Origin: Gallionellaceae bacterium
GTDB taxonomy: Bacteria > Pseudomonadota > Gammaproteobacteria > Burkholderiales > Thiobacillaceae
Length of the DNA stretch: 64,000 nucleotides
Direction: 5' to 3'
Assembly (NCBI GenBank): GCA_028714875.1
Contig: JAQTLN010000014.1
Coordinates: 50,499 to 114,498 of the forward strand
Part shown: positions 47,833-56,278 of the stretch, piece by piece
Layout of the letters: each line of letters starts with the position of its first letter
Numbering within the stretch: position 1 is the stretch's first letter
Made by a program: the position numbers and the translations under genes
The notes under the pieces: generated by a model
Seen by the model: only the letters and a program-made list of their open reading frames with translations
Told to the model about the DNA's origin: nothing
The model's database searches: none

Positions 47833-48476
47833 CGTTCAGCCAGGAAACCCGCGACATCCTCTACAACGGCCTGTGGAAACAGAATCCCGGCATCGTCCAG
47901 ATTCTCGGCCTCTGCCCGCTGCTGGCGATCAGCAGCAATGTGGTCAACGCCCTCTCGCTGGGCCTGGCCACCACCCTGGTGATGGCGGTGGCGAGCGGTT
48001 CGGTGGCGCTGATCCGCAACGTCATCCCGCATGAAATCCGCATCCCGGCCTTCGTGCTGATCATCGCCGCGCTGGTCACCGTGGTGGAACTGGTCATGCA
48101 TGCCTGGATGCACGCCCTGTATATCGTTCTGGGCGTGTTCCTCCCGCTCATCACCACCAACTGCATTGTTCTGGCGCGGGTTGAGGCGTTCGCCTCGAAG
48201 CGTTCCACCACCCACTCCGTGCTCGACGCCACCGCGATGGGTCTCGGCCTCACCGGCGTGCTGGTGACTCTGGGCGCGATGCGCGAGATCGTCGGCAAGG
48301 GCACATTGTTCTCAGGCATCGACCTCGCGCTGGGACCGATGGCGAAGGGCTGGGTCATCCCGGTGATACCCGATTACCACGGCCTCCTCATCGCCATCCT
48401 GCCCCCCGGCGCCTTCATCGGCCTGGGCCTGCTTATCGCCCTGCGCAACATGTTGCAAGAGCGGGGAGTCCGATAG
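47829..48476 (+). CDS. rnfE: Rnf electron transport complex subunit E
   Basis: 215 residues, six hydrophobic segments, homologous to RnfA: LWKQNPGIVQILGLCPLLAI, then PLITTNCIVLARVEAFASK with the inverse-topology iron-site motif. GGAG 5 nt before the start lies at the end of the repeat. Last gene of the operon; 48477-48590 separates it from convergent nifF. Confidence 0.95.
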   Translation: MTFSQETRDILYNGLWKQNPGIVQILGLCPLLAISSNVVNALSLGLATTLVMAVASGSVALIRNVIPHEIRIPAFVLIIAALVTVVELVMHAWMHALYIVLGVFLPLITTNCIVLARVEAFASKRSTTHSVLDATAMGLGLTGVLVTLGAMREIVGKGTLFSGIDLALGPMAKGWVIPVIPDYHGLLIAILPPGAFIGLGLLIALRNMLQERGVR

Positions 48477-48590
48477 CCGTTCGCACCCGATTGTGCGGCG
48501 GCTCGGGCGTCAGCCGCATTGGCGGCTCTGGATACGAGGCATTCCGCTGTTGTCGCAAAGTCGACAAGCGCCCTGCTGGCCTGACGGGTT

Positions 48591-49333
<743 letters not shown>

Positions 49334-49335
49334 AC

Positions 49336-49351
49336 TGTCGCAAACCCTACA
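49336..49351. promoter_or_regulatory. NifA upstream activator sequence
   Basis: TGT-N10-ACA (TGTCGCAAACCCTACA), an exact consensus match, 95 bp upstream of the iscA -24 element and about 150 bp upstream of that of nifF. It could serve both. Confidence 0.7.
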
Positions 49352-49445
49352 AGCCCTCTCAACGGTACGACTCCAAACACCGGAGTTGAACTGTCATGAC
49401 CGGGCATTTCATTTAATAACAATGGGTTAGAAACCGCTCCCAGTC

Positions 49446-49461
49446 TGGCACAGGCCTTGCG
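49446..49461 (+). promoter_or_regulatory. Sigma-54 promoter of iscA-nifU-nifS
   Basis: TGGCAC-AGGCC-TTGC, a near-perfect -24/-12 element, 45 bp before the iscA ATG. Confidence 0.85.
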
Positions 49462-49505
49462 AATACCTGTTCAACGTCATCCCGACACCCCGACAGGAGC
49501 CAGCC

Positions 49506-49829
49506 ATGATCACCCTCACCCCTTCCGCCCTTTCCGCCATCGACAAGTTCATCAAAGGCGCGGCCACGCCGGTGGCGGGTCTGCGTATCGCCATCTCCGG
49601 CGGCGGTTGCTCCGGCTTCCAGTACGGCATGAAGCTGGAAGAAGCCCAGGCCGAGGACGACCTGGTCGTCGAAATGGAGGGCGTCACCCTGCTGGTCGAT
49701 GCCTTCTCGGCGCCGCTGCTGCAAGGCGTGACGGTGGATTTCGTCGATAGCCTGAACGGCTCCGGCTTCAAGTTCGTCAACCCGAACGCGTCCAGCAGTT
49801 GCGCGTGCGGTTCTTCGTTTTCAGCGTGA
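49506..49829 (+). CDS. IscA/HesB-like iron-sulfur carrier of the nif cluster
   Basis: 107 residues, A-type carrier fold with the three cysteines: GGGCSGFQYGMKL and the C-terminal SSCACGSSF (usually CGCGSSF; both Cys kept). It receives and passes Fe-S clusters during nitrogenase maturation. The nif role is supported by the NifA/sigma-54 control region and by nifU and nifS downstream. A half palindrome at 49854-49903 sits between it and nifU. Confidence 0.9.
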   Translation: MITLTPSALSAIDKFIKGAATPVAGLRIAISGGGCSGFQYGMKLEEAQAEDDLVVEMEGVTLLVDAFSAPLLQGVTVDFVDSLNGSGFKFVNPNASSSCACGSSFSA

Positions 49830-49939
49830 AAACGTTCATTCCCATGAACGTTTTCTCCCTCACCCCCAGCCCCTCTCCCGCCCGCGGGCGAGGGGAGCAG
49901 CAAGCGTCGCCACGCGACGACAATTTTTAGGAGCCCGCC

Positions 49940-50833
49940 ATGTGGGACTACTCGGACAAGGTCAAGGAACACTTCTTCAGCCCGCATAACGCCGGCGCCA
50001 TGGACGACGCCAACGCGGTGGGCGATGTCGGTTCGATCAACTGCGGCGATGCCTTGCGGCTGATGCTGAAGGTCGATCCGGACACGGAAACCATTCAGGA
50101 CGCGCGCTTTCAGACTTTCGGCTGCGGCTCCGCGATCGCCTCCAGTTCGGCGCTGACCGAAATCATCAAGGGCATGTCCCTGGATGACGCGCTCAAGGTC
50201 AGCAACCAGGATATCGCCGATTACCTCGACGGCCTGCCGCCGGAGAAGATGCACTGCTCGGTAATGGGACGCGAGGCCTTGCAGGCGGCCATCGCCAACT
50301 ATCGCGGTGAGGAGTGGAAGGATGACCACGAAGAAGGCGCGCTGATCTGCAAATGCTTCGCCATCGACGCGGTGCTGATCGAGGACACTGTGCGCGCCAA
50401 CAGCCTGTCCACGGTCGAAGACGTGATCCACTACACCAAGGCCGGCGGCGGCTGCTCCTCCTGCCATGAAGGCATTGAGGAAATCCTCACCAAGGTGCTG
50501 GCCGAACGCGGCGAAACCTTCAGCCCGCATACGGTGGAACTGAAGGAGGAGGACAAGCCTTCGAAACTGACCAACCTGCAACGGATCAAGCGCATCGAAA
50601 CCATCCTGGAAGGCATCCGCCCACAGTTGCAGCGCGACCACGGCGACATCGAACTGGTCGATGTGGACGGCAAGACCATCTACGTCAACATGATCGGCGC
50701 CTGTTCTGGTTGCCAGATGGAAGCCATGACCCTGCAAGGCATCCAGCAAAAAATGATGGAAGACCTGGGCGAGTTCGTGAAGATCGTTCCCAGCCGCGCC
50801 GGCTCGCTGTCGCGCGCCGCCAGCCACCCGTAA
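49940..50833 (+). CDS. nifU: NifU Fe-S scaffold
   Basis: 297 residues, full three-domain NifU: IscU-like domain with Cys35, Cys62 and Cys106 in the Azotobacter positions, a central permanent [2Fe-2S] domain (CKCF and [10 protein letters not shown], ~137-175), and a C-terminal NFU domain with [15 protein letters not shown] precedes the ATG. It assembles clusters for NifH and the cofactor pathway with NifS as sulfur donor. Confidence 0.95.
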   Translation: MWDYSDKVKEHFFSPHNAGAMDDANAVGDVGSINCGDALRLMLKVDPDTETIQDARFQTFGCGSAIASSSALTEIIKGMSLDDALKVSNQDIADYLDGLPPEKMHCSVMGREALQAAIANYRGEEWKDDHEEGALICKCFAIDAVLIEDTVRANSLSTVEDVIHYTKAGGGCSSCHEGIEEILTKVLAERGETFSPHTVELKEEDKPSKLTNLQRIKRIETILEGIRPQLQRDHGDIELVDVDGKTIYVNMIGACSGCQMEAMTLQGIQQKMMEDLGEFVKIVPSRAGSLSRAASHP

Positions 50834-50954
50834 CCCTCTCTCCCCTCCCCCCTCGGGGGAGGGGCCGGGGGTGAGGGAACCGCCGCTGATCCGGCGTGGG
50901 CGCGTAATCGGGCGCCTTTCCCTCACCCCGGCCCTCTCCCGGAGTGGGAGGGAG
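50833..50954. repeat. CCCTCTCCC-type palindromic repeat between nifU and nifS
   Basis: CCCTCTCTCCCCTCCCCCCT arms inverted around a CCGCTGATCCGGCG core. It starts on the last base of the nifU stop and ends 20 bp before the nifS ATG. No bridging ORF is found here. Confidence 0.75.
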
Positions 50955-50973
50955 CCAAAACCAGGAGCATCAA

Positions 50974-52182
50974 ATGGACGGCATCTACCTCGACAACAAC
51001 GCCACCACCCGCGTCGATGACGCGGTGGTGGCGGCCATGTTGCCCTTCTTCACCGAGCAGTTCGGCAACCCCTCCTCCATGCACAGCTTCGGCAACAAGG
51101 TCGGGCTGGCGATCAAGAAGGCGCGCTTGCAGGTGCAGGATCTGCTGGGCGCCGAGCATGATTCGGAAATCATCTTCACCTCCTGCGGCACCGAGTCCGA
51201 CTCCACCGCCATCCTCTCCGCAATCCGCGCCAACCCGGACAGGAAGGAGATCATCACCACCAGCATCGAGCATCCGGCCGTCCTCGCCCTGTGCGCGCAT
51301 CTGGAAAAAGAGGGTTTCAAGGTTCACACCCTCAAAGTGGACGAGCGCGGCCGCCTGGACCTGGACGTCTACGGCAAATTGCTCAGCAATCGTGTCGCCG
51401 TCGTTTCCGTGATGTGGGCCAACAACGAGACCGGCACTCTGTTCCCGGTCGAGGAAATGGCGCGCATGGCGCATGCCGCCGGCGTGCTGTTCCATACTGA
51501 CGCGGTGCAAGCGGTGGGCAAGGTACCGATCGACATGAAGCACTCCGCCATCGACATGCTCTCCCTCTCCGGCCACAAGCTGCATGCGCCCAAGGGCATC
51601 GGCGTGCTCTACCTGAAACGCGGCGTGCGCTTCCGCCCCTTGCTGCGCGGCGGCCACCAGGAACGTGGACGCCGGGCCGGCACGGAAAACGCCGCCTCCA
51701 TCGTCGCTTTGGGCATGGCCTGCGAACAGGCGCAGGCGGCGATGCACTATGAAAACACCGAAGTAAAACGCCTGCGCGACAAGCTGGAAGCCGGCATTCT
51801 CGCCAAGGTGCCGCGCGCCTTCCCCACCGGGGACGTCACCAACCGCCTGCCCAACACCAGCAATATCGCCTTCGAGTTCATCGAGGGCGAGGCCATCCTG
51901 CTGCTGTTGAACAAATTCGGCATCGCGGCGTCCAGTGGTTCCGCCTGCACCTCGGGCAGTCTGGAACCCAGCCACGTCATGCGCGCCATGGGCATTCCCT
52001 ACACCGCCGCTCACGGCACCACCCGCTTCTCGCTGTCGCGCTATACCACCGAGGCGGAAATCGATCGCGTCATCCAGATCATTCCGGAAATCATCGCGCA
52101 ACTCAGAAAACTCTCCCCCTACTGGGGCGAAACCGGCCCGGTGACGGAAGCGGATAAAGCCTTCGCGCCGGTGTACGCATAA
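50974..52182 (+). CDS. nifS: NifS cysteine desulfurase
   Basis: 402 residues from the ATG at 50974 (AGGAG at 7 nt), not the in-frame ATG 30 bp upstream that lies in the repeat edge. PLP lysine in LSLSGHKLHAPKG (Lys202) and the persulfide Cys325 in SSGSACTSGSLEPSHV are at the classical NifS positions. It supplies sulfur to NifU. Its last ~60 codons and terminator are duplicated in the chimeric gene at 53956-54513. Confidence 0.95.
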   Translation: MDGIYLDNNATTRVDDAVVAAMLPFFTEQFGNPSSMHSFGNKVGLAIKKARLQVQDLLGAEHDSEIIFTSCGTESDSTAILSAIRANPDRKEIITTSIEHPAVLALCAHLEKEGFKVHTLKVDERGRLDLDVYGKLLSNRVAVVSVMWANNETGTLFPVEEMARMAHAAGVLFHTDAVQAVGKVPIDMKHSAIDMLSLSGHKLHAPKGIGVLYLKRGVRFRPLLRGGHQERGRRAGTENAASIVALGMACEQAQAAMHYENTEVKRLRDKLEAGILAKVPRAFPTGDVTNRLPNTSNIAFEFIEGEAILLLLNKFGIAASSGSACTSGSLEPSHVMRAMGIPYTAAHGTTRFSLSRYTTEAEIDRVIQIIPEIIAQLRKLSPYWGETGPVTEADKAFAPVYA

Positions 52183-52206
52183 CGTGTGAATCCCCTGCCT
52201 GAGCCC

Positions 52207-52266
52207 CGCAGTCCCGTAGGTCGGGTTAGGCGCGTCTCTTTGCGCCGTAACCCGACTGCAACGCTG
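52207..52266. repeat. TCGGGTTA-type palindrome inserted after nifS
   Basis: 60-bp insertion (core TCGGGTTAGGCGCG inverted) between GAGCCC and TCCAGG. The paralogous sequence after the chimeric gene (54533-54544) joins GAGCCC directly to TCCAGG, so this is an occupied site with a known empty site. Same family as 28819-28867. Confidence 0.85.
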
Positions 52267-52284
52267 TCCAGGAACAGGTGTTTC

Positions 52285-52316
52285 GCCCGCTCTCAGCACG
52301 GAGGGCGGGCTTTTTT
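52285..52316 (+). terminator. Terminator of the nifUS operon
   Basis: GCCCGCTCTCAGCACGGAGG-type hairpin (GCCCGC/GCGGGC) followed by six T. A near-identical copy ends the chimeric gene at 54557-54589. Confidence 0.88.
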
Positions 52317-52400
52317 ATGAATAACCGAGAGGGATAGCGGAGACGATTATTTTGGCGGGTACTATCCGCCCCCCGCCCACTCAACAGAAGCAAACGCAGA

Positions 52401-53783
52401 ATGCAAAGCGATGACAAAGACAAGCCCCAGTACGCCATCATCGCGGCGGTGCAGCGGCCGAGCGTGAGCGACGTTGAATTCGGCGCGTCGCTGACCGAAC
52501 TGCGCGAGCTCGCAAAAACATTGGGATTCACGGTCATCCGCACGTTCACGCAAAAACGTAGCGGCTTCGACAAGGTGGCGTATCTGGGCGTCGGAAAACG
52601 GGAGGAGATACGCCGCTTCGTTAACCACGAACCTGACATCGAAATGGAGTCCGACCTCGCGTCGCCGAATTCCTCACCCACACTCTCCGTGGGGGACGAC
52701 GATGGCGTCATGGTCTCGACCGAGCAGATCGATGCCCTCTTCGTGGACCATGAAATATCCCCGTCACAGGCGCGCAATCTCGAAAAAGAGGTCGGCTGTC
52801 AGGTGATGGATCGCACCATGGTCATCCTCGAAATCTTCCACCGCAACGCGCGCTCACCCGCCGCGCGCGCGCAGGTGGAAATCGCGCGTTTGGGCTACCT
52901 GGCGCCGCGCCTGCGCGAGGCGGCGAAACTCGCGGGGCCGCAAGGGCGGCAGCGCAGCGGCATGGGCGGACGCGGTGCCGGCGAGTCGCACACCGAACTG
53001 GACAAACGCAAGAACCGCGATCGCATCTCCGAACTCCAGAAGGAGATCGTCGCGATGGAACTTGAGCGCAAGACGCAGCGCGCGCGCCGGCTGGCGAACG
53101 AGGGGCTCGCCAGCGTGGCGCTGGTCGGCTACACCAACGCGGGCAAATCCACCTTGATGCGCGCGCTTACCGGTAGCGAGGTGCTTGTCGCCGACAAACT
53201 CTTCGCGACGCTCGACACGACCGTGCGCAGTCTTTACCCCGAGAGCATTCCGCGCGTGCTGGTCAGCGACACGGTCGGCTTCATCAAGAAGCTGCCGCAC
53301 GGGCTGGTCGCGTCGTTCAAGTCCACGCTCGAAGAGGCGCTCGATGCTTCGCTGCTGCTCCACGTCATCGACGCGAGCGATCCCGGCTTTGAACGGCAGA
53401 TTGAAACCACCAACGAAGTGCTGAACGAGATCGGTGCGCACGATGTGCCGCGCATCCGCGTCTTCAACAAGATCGACCATGTGGGCGACGCGGCGGCGCA
53501 AGCCGAACGCGAAGCGGCACTCCGCGCCAGCTACCCCGATTGCATCGTGATGAGCGCGCGCCTCATTGACGACATCGCGATGTTGCACCAGGCGATCGTC
53601 AGGTATTTCCAACGCGATCAGGTCGAGACCGAGCTTTTTCTTCCCTGGTCGGCACAACAACTGCGCAAGGAAATATTCGCGTGCTGTGAGGTGCTGGCGG
53701 AGCGTGCCGACGATGCGGGTGCGTTCTTTCGCGTTCGCGGCGAGCAGGGGGTCTTGAATAGACTGAGCGAGAAGCTCCGTTAG
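52401..53783 (+). CDS. hflX: HflX-family GTPase
   Basis: 460 residues. The N-terminal HflX domain includes FTQKRSGFDKVAYLGVGKRE and VDHEISPSQARNLEKE; between them an acidic Ser/Asp-rich insert (~80-100) is not found in short HflX proteins. The G domain has VGYTNAGKSTLMRAL, SDTVGFIKKLPH and FNKIDHV. HflX acts on stalled 70S ribosomes. Placed between nifS and the nifB-like genes, possibly a second, nif-linked copy; whether another hflX exists is not visible. Its codon and dinucleotide use looks somewhat different from nifS. Confidence 0.85.
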   Translation: MQSDDKDKPQYAIIAAVQRPSVSDVEFGASLTELRELAKTLGFTVIRTFTQKRSGFDKVAYLGVGKREEIRRFVNHEPDIEMESDLASPNSSPTLSVGDDDGVMVSTEQIDALFVDHEISPSQARNLEKEVGCQVMDRTMVILEIFHRNARSPAARAQVEIARLGYLAPRLREAAKLAGPQGRQRSGMGGRGAGESHTELDKRKNRDRISELQKEIVAMELERKTQRARRLANEGLASVALVGYTNAGKSTLMRALTGSEVLVADKLFATLDTTVRSLYPESIPRVLVSDTVGFIKKLPHGLVASFKSTLEEALDASLLLHVIDASDPGFERQIETTNEVLNEIGAHDVPRIRVFNKIDHVGDAAAQAEREAALRASYPDCIVMSARLIDDIAMLHQAIVRYFQRDQVETELFLPWSAQQLRKEIFACCEVLAERADDAGAFFRVRGEQGVLNRLSEKLR

Positions 53784-53795
53784 TCGCGGCGAATT

Positions 53796-53811
53796 TGTCG
53801 CCTTCGCCACA
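53796..53811 (+). promoter_or_regulatory. NifA-type upstream activator sequence of chimeric gene
   Basis: TGTCGCCTTCGCCACA fits TGT-N10-ACA. The equivalent site before full nifB is 56119-56134, so it was duplicated with the promoter. Confidence 0.65.
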
Positions 53812-53906
53812 ACCCGCCCTGCCCGGCCCGTGCCATTTGCGACCGAAGCCACGATGTAACCCATAAATACCCAATAAAAACAGCCTGATAACAACACAAC
53901 CCAGTC

Positions 53907-53922
53907 AGGCACGGGGCTTGCG
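53907..53922 (+). promoter_or_regulatory. Sigma-54 promoter of chimeric nifB-nifS gene
   Basis: AGGCAC-GGGGC-TTGC with GG and GC 10 bp apart, identical in the core to the nifB promoter at 56230-56245. It lies 34 bp before the GTG start. Confidence 0.8.
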
Positions 53923-53955
53923 ATACCCAAGTCGTCAACTTCCGGAGGACGACCC

Positions 53956-54513
53956 GTGGACCTGCCCGTACTCAACACCAGCGAAGCTGCCGACTCAGTT
54001 GCAAAGTCCGGTGGCGGTTGCGATTCCCACACTTGTGGTTCCACCGGCGACCAGCTCGGCCACCTGCCGGAGCACATCCGCGAGAAGGTGCACAACCACC
54101 CCTGCTGTTCCGAGCAGGCGCACCATTACTTCGCCCGCATGCACGTAGCGGTGGCGCCCGCCTGCAACATTCAGTGCCATTACTGCAACCGCAAGTACGA
54201 CTGTTCCAACGAATCCCGCCCCGGCGTCGTGTCCGAGGTGTTGACCCCGGAACAGGCGGTGAAGAAGGTGATGGCGGTGGCGGCCAACATTCCGCAGATG
54301 ACGGTACTGGGCATCGCCTACACCGCCGCCCACGGCACCACCCGCTTCTCGCTGTCGCGCTATGCCACCGAAGCGGAAATCGATCGCGTCATCCAGGTCA
54401 TCCCGGAAATCATCGCCCAACTACGCAAGATGTCGCCCTACTGGGGCGAAAATGGAAACGACCGCGGGCCAGCGGAGGAACCGGAAAAGGCATTCGCGCC
54501 GGTATACGCATAA
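53956..54513 (+). CDS. Chimeric NifB'-'NifS protein
   Basis: 185 residues starting at GTG with GGAGGA upstream. Residues 1-121 are the N-terminal part of NifB, including the radical-SAM cysteines Cys70, Cys74 and Cys77 ([15 protein letters not shown]). From residue 122 the sequence switches in frame to the last ~60 residues of NifS ([20 protein letters not shown]...KAFAPVYA). The junction at 54308-54318 has TGGGCAT, shared by nifB and nifS. The NifB barrel core and the NifS PLP lysine and Cys are all absent, so neither parental activity is expected. It keeps a nif promoter and terminator, so a protein may still be made under nitrogen-fixing conditions. It could be a relic or could bind a cluster or a NifB/NifS partner. 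Confidence 0.85.
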   Translation: MDLPVLNTSEAADSVAKSGGGCDSHTCGSTGDQLGHLPEHIREKVHNHPCCSEQAHHYFARMHVAVAPACNIQCHYCNRKYDCSNESRPGVVSEVLTPEQAVKKVMAVAANIPQMTVLGIAYTAAHGTTRFSLSRYATEAEIDRVIQVIPEIIAQLRKMSPYWGENGNDRGPAEEPEKAFAPVYA

Positions 54514-54556
54514 CGTGTGAACTCCCCCACCTGAGCCCTCCAGGAACAGGTGTTTG

Positions 54557-54589
54557 GCCCGCTCTCTTCGTTGAGGGCGGGCTTTTTTT
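54557..54589 (+). terminator. Terminator of chimeric gene, copy of the nifS terminator
   Basis: GCCCGCTCTCTTCGTTGAGG-type hairpin followed by seven T; differs from 52285-52316 mainly in the loop. Confidence 0.88.
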
Positions 54590-54598
54590 GCCGCTGTC

Positions 54599-55294
54599 TT
54601 AATCGTTGACCGGGGGCAGGCGCGACATGTAGTCGCTGACCGCCTCGATGTCCTCGTCGCTATACCCCTTCAGCACCCTGACCATCTTGGGATTGGCGTT
54701 GCGCCGCATCAGATCACGGATATCGAGGGATTCGCGATACAGGTAGGGATAATGCTGGCTGGCCACCTTGGGATAGAACTCGGCGGCATCCCCCTCTCCG
54801 GCGTCGCCGTGACAGGATACGCAGTCCTTGTCATACAGGATCTTGCCCCGGACAAGGTTGCCGCCCGGCCCCTTGCGGTTGCTGGTCGGCACCCGCAGGC
54901 TGTGCAAATAGGCCGCCATGTCCGGGATCTCGGCTAGGGGCACGGCGGTCGCCTCGATGAAAGGATGCATGCGGGGGTTATCCCTGAGGCCTCGCCGTAC
55001 ATCCGCCATCTGCTTGATCAGTACCGAAACGTGTTGTCCGGCGAGTTGCGGATAGCCGGCATCTGGGCGGCCCTCGGCGTGGTTTTTATGGCAGCCGCGA
55101 CAAACCTCGTAGGCCACCTGCCCTCGTTCCTTGTCGCCCGCGCACTTGAGGAGACCCTCCAGTTCCTGGTCCTGCTTGTTCCATACATAGTTTTTCGACT
55201 CGATGCCGGAGGCGTGGGGTAAAGCTGTGGATTCGGCGATGGCGTGAGGGGCGACGAACACGCCGAGAGCGATAAAGATCGAGGCGAATTTCAT
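54599..55294 (-). CDS. Di-haem cytochrome c
   Basis: 231 residues from the ATG at 55294 (AGGA at 9 nt). Signal peptide ~1-20 (MKFASIFIALGVFV). Two haem sites, CRGCHKNH and CVSCHGDAGEGD, with distal methionines in DNPRMHPF and NPKMVRVL, match the c4-type two-domain layout. It would carry electrons in the periplasm to a terminal oxidase. Cotranscribed with the next cytochrome, on the opposite strand to nif genes. Confidence 0.85.
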   Translation of the reverse strand: MKFASIFIALGVFVAPHAIAESTALPHASGIESKNYVWNKQDQELEGLLKCAGDKERGQVAYEVCRGCHKNHAEGRPDAGYPQLAGQHVSVLIKQMADVRRGLRDNPRMHPFIEATAVPLAEIPDMAAYLHSLRVPTSNRKGPGGNLVRGKILYDKDCVSCHGDAGEGDAAEFYPKVASQHYPYLYRESLDIRDLMRRNANPKMVRVLKGYSDEDIEAVSDYMSRLPPVND

Positions 55295-55315
55295 GGGACT
55301 CATCCTTGCGAAGGG

Positions 55316-55939
55316 TTATTTCAAACTGGCCAGATACTGGGCAACGGCCTCGGCTTCGAGGTCCGTAAGGCGTTCCGCGACGATGCGCATGGCCTTGATC
55401 CCATACTTGCGCACGTGTTGCGCATAGAGCTTGATCTGTGCCAGCGTGTACTCCACGTCCTGGCCGGCAACGCGCGGAAATCGGTCTGAACCGGCGCCGC
55501 TCTCCGAGTGGCAGCCGTCGCAGGAAGGAACACCACTATCCGAGTTGCCCTCGAGATAGATTTTCTTGCCGGCCGCAACCAGTTCCGGCTTGGTGACCAC
55601 GCCGGGAGTGGGCTTTTGTGCCGCGAAATAGAGCGCGAGGTTGGCTTGATCCTCTTCAGACAAATTGGCGATGAACGGGGTCATGGCCTCACTTTTGCGG
55701 TGTTCCAGCTTGAATTCCTTCAATTCCCGCAGCAGATACACGGGAGATTGGCCCGCCAGTTTGGGAAATCCGGGCACCGGGCTGTTGCCGTCCAGGCCAT
55801 GGCAGGAAGCGCAGGCGCTGGCAACGATGGACTCGGCCTTGGCTGGATCGCCCTGGACTTTCTCCGCGGCGACGGCGCTGGTGATGACACTCATCAACAG
55901 CGCAAGGGCGGCCATCGAAGCAATGCATTTCACGGTCAT
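55316..55939 (-). CDS. Di-haem cytochrome c4
   Basis: 207 residues with a signal peptide ending AVAAEKV. Haem motifs CASCHGLDGNS and CDGCHSESG; axial Met candidates in SEAMTPFIANL and IKAMRIVAE. Length and two-domain symmetry fit cytochrome c4, donor to cbb3-type oxidases. An FNR-like box upstream suggests low-oxygen induction, which would suit respiratory protection of nitrogenase. Confidence 0.87.
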   Translation of the reverse strand: MTVKCIASMAALALLMSVITSAVAAEKVQGDPAKAESIVASACASCHGLDGNSPVPGFPKLAGQSPVYLLRELKEFKLEHRKSEAMTPFIANLSEEDQANLALYFAAQKPTPGVVTKPELVAAGKKIYLEGNSDSGVPSCDGCHSESGAGSDRFPRVAGQDVEYTLAQIKLYAQHVRKYGIKAMRIVAERLTDLEAEAVAQYLASLK

Positions 55940-56015
55940 GGTGATTTTCCATGGGAAGACGAAACGCGAAAATTACACTGGCAGCCATGGAAAGCCGTGG
56001 AACCGTACCTGGCGA

Positions 56016-56029
56016 TTGACCCCCATCAA
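56016..56029 (-). promoter_or_regulatory. FNR/ANR-like box upstream of cytochrome genes
   Basis: Minus strand TTGATGGGGGTCAA, one mismatch to TTGAT-N4-ATCAA, about 77 bp before the cytochrome start at 55939. Confidence 0.55.
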
Positions 56030-56118
56030 TTTGACACCGGCATCCTAACCTGAACCGGCAAGTGCATCAGCACTGCACGAATTCGTTCGTGCCAATGCGA
56101 GTGCCGGGTTGCCGGATT

Positions 56119-56167
56119 TGTCGCCTTCACCACAACCCGCCCGTTCCGGCCTGTTCAGTTTGTGACA
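56119..56167 (+). promoter_or_regulatory. Two NifA upstream activator sequences of nifB
   Basis: TGTCGCCTTCACCACA (56119-56134) and TGTTCAGTTTGTGACA (56152-56167), both exact TGT-N10-ACA. The second is degraded in the chimeric copy. Confidence 0.75.
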
Positions 56168-56229
56168 GACGGCGCCACATGAAACGTAAACACGCCATTA
56201 AAACAACAAGATAGAAACCGAATAAAGCC

Positions 56230-56245
56230 AGGCACGGGGCTTGCA
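56230..56245 (+). promoter_or_regulatory. Sigma-54 promoter of nifB
   Basis: AGGCAC-GGGGC-TTGCA, -24/-12 spacing correct, 33 bp before the GTG start of nifB. Confidence 0.85.
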
Positions 56246-56278
56246 ATACCCAGGTCGTCAACTTCCGGAGGACGACCC

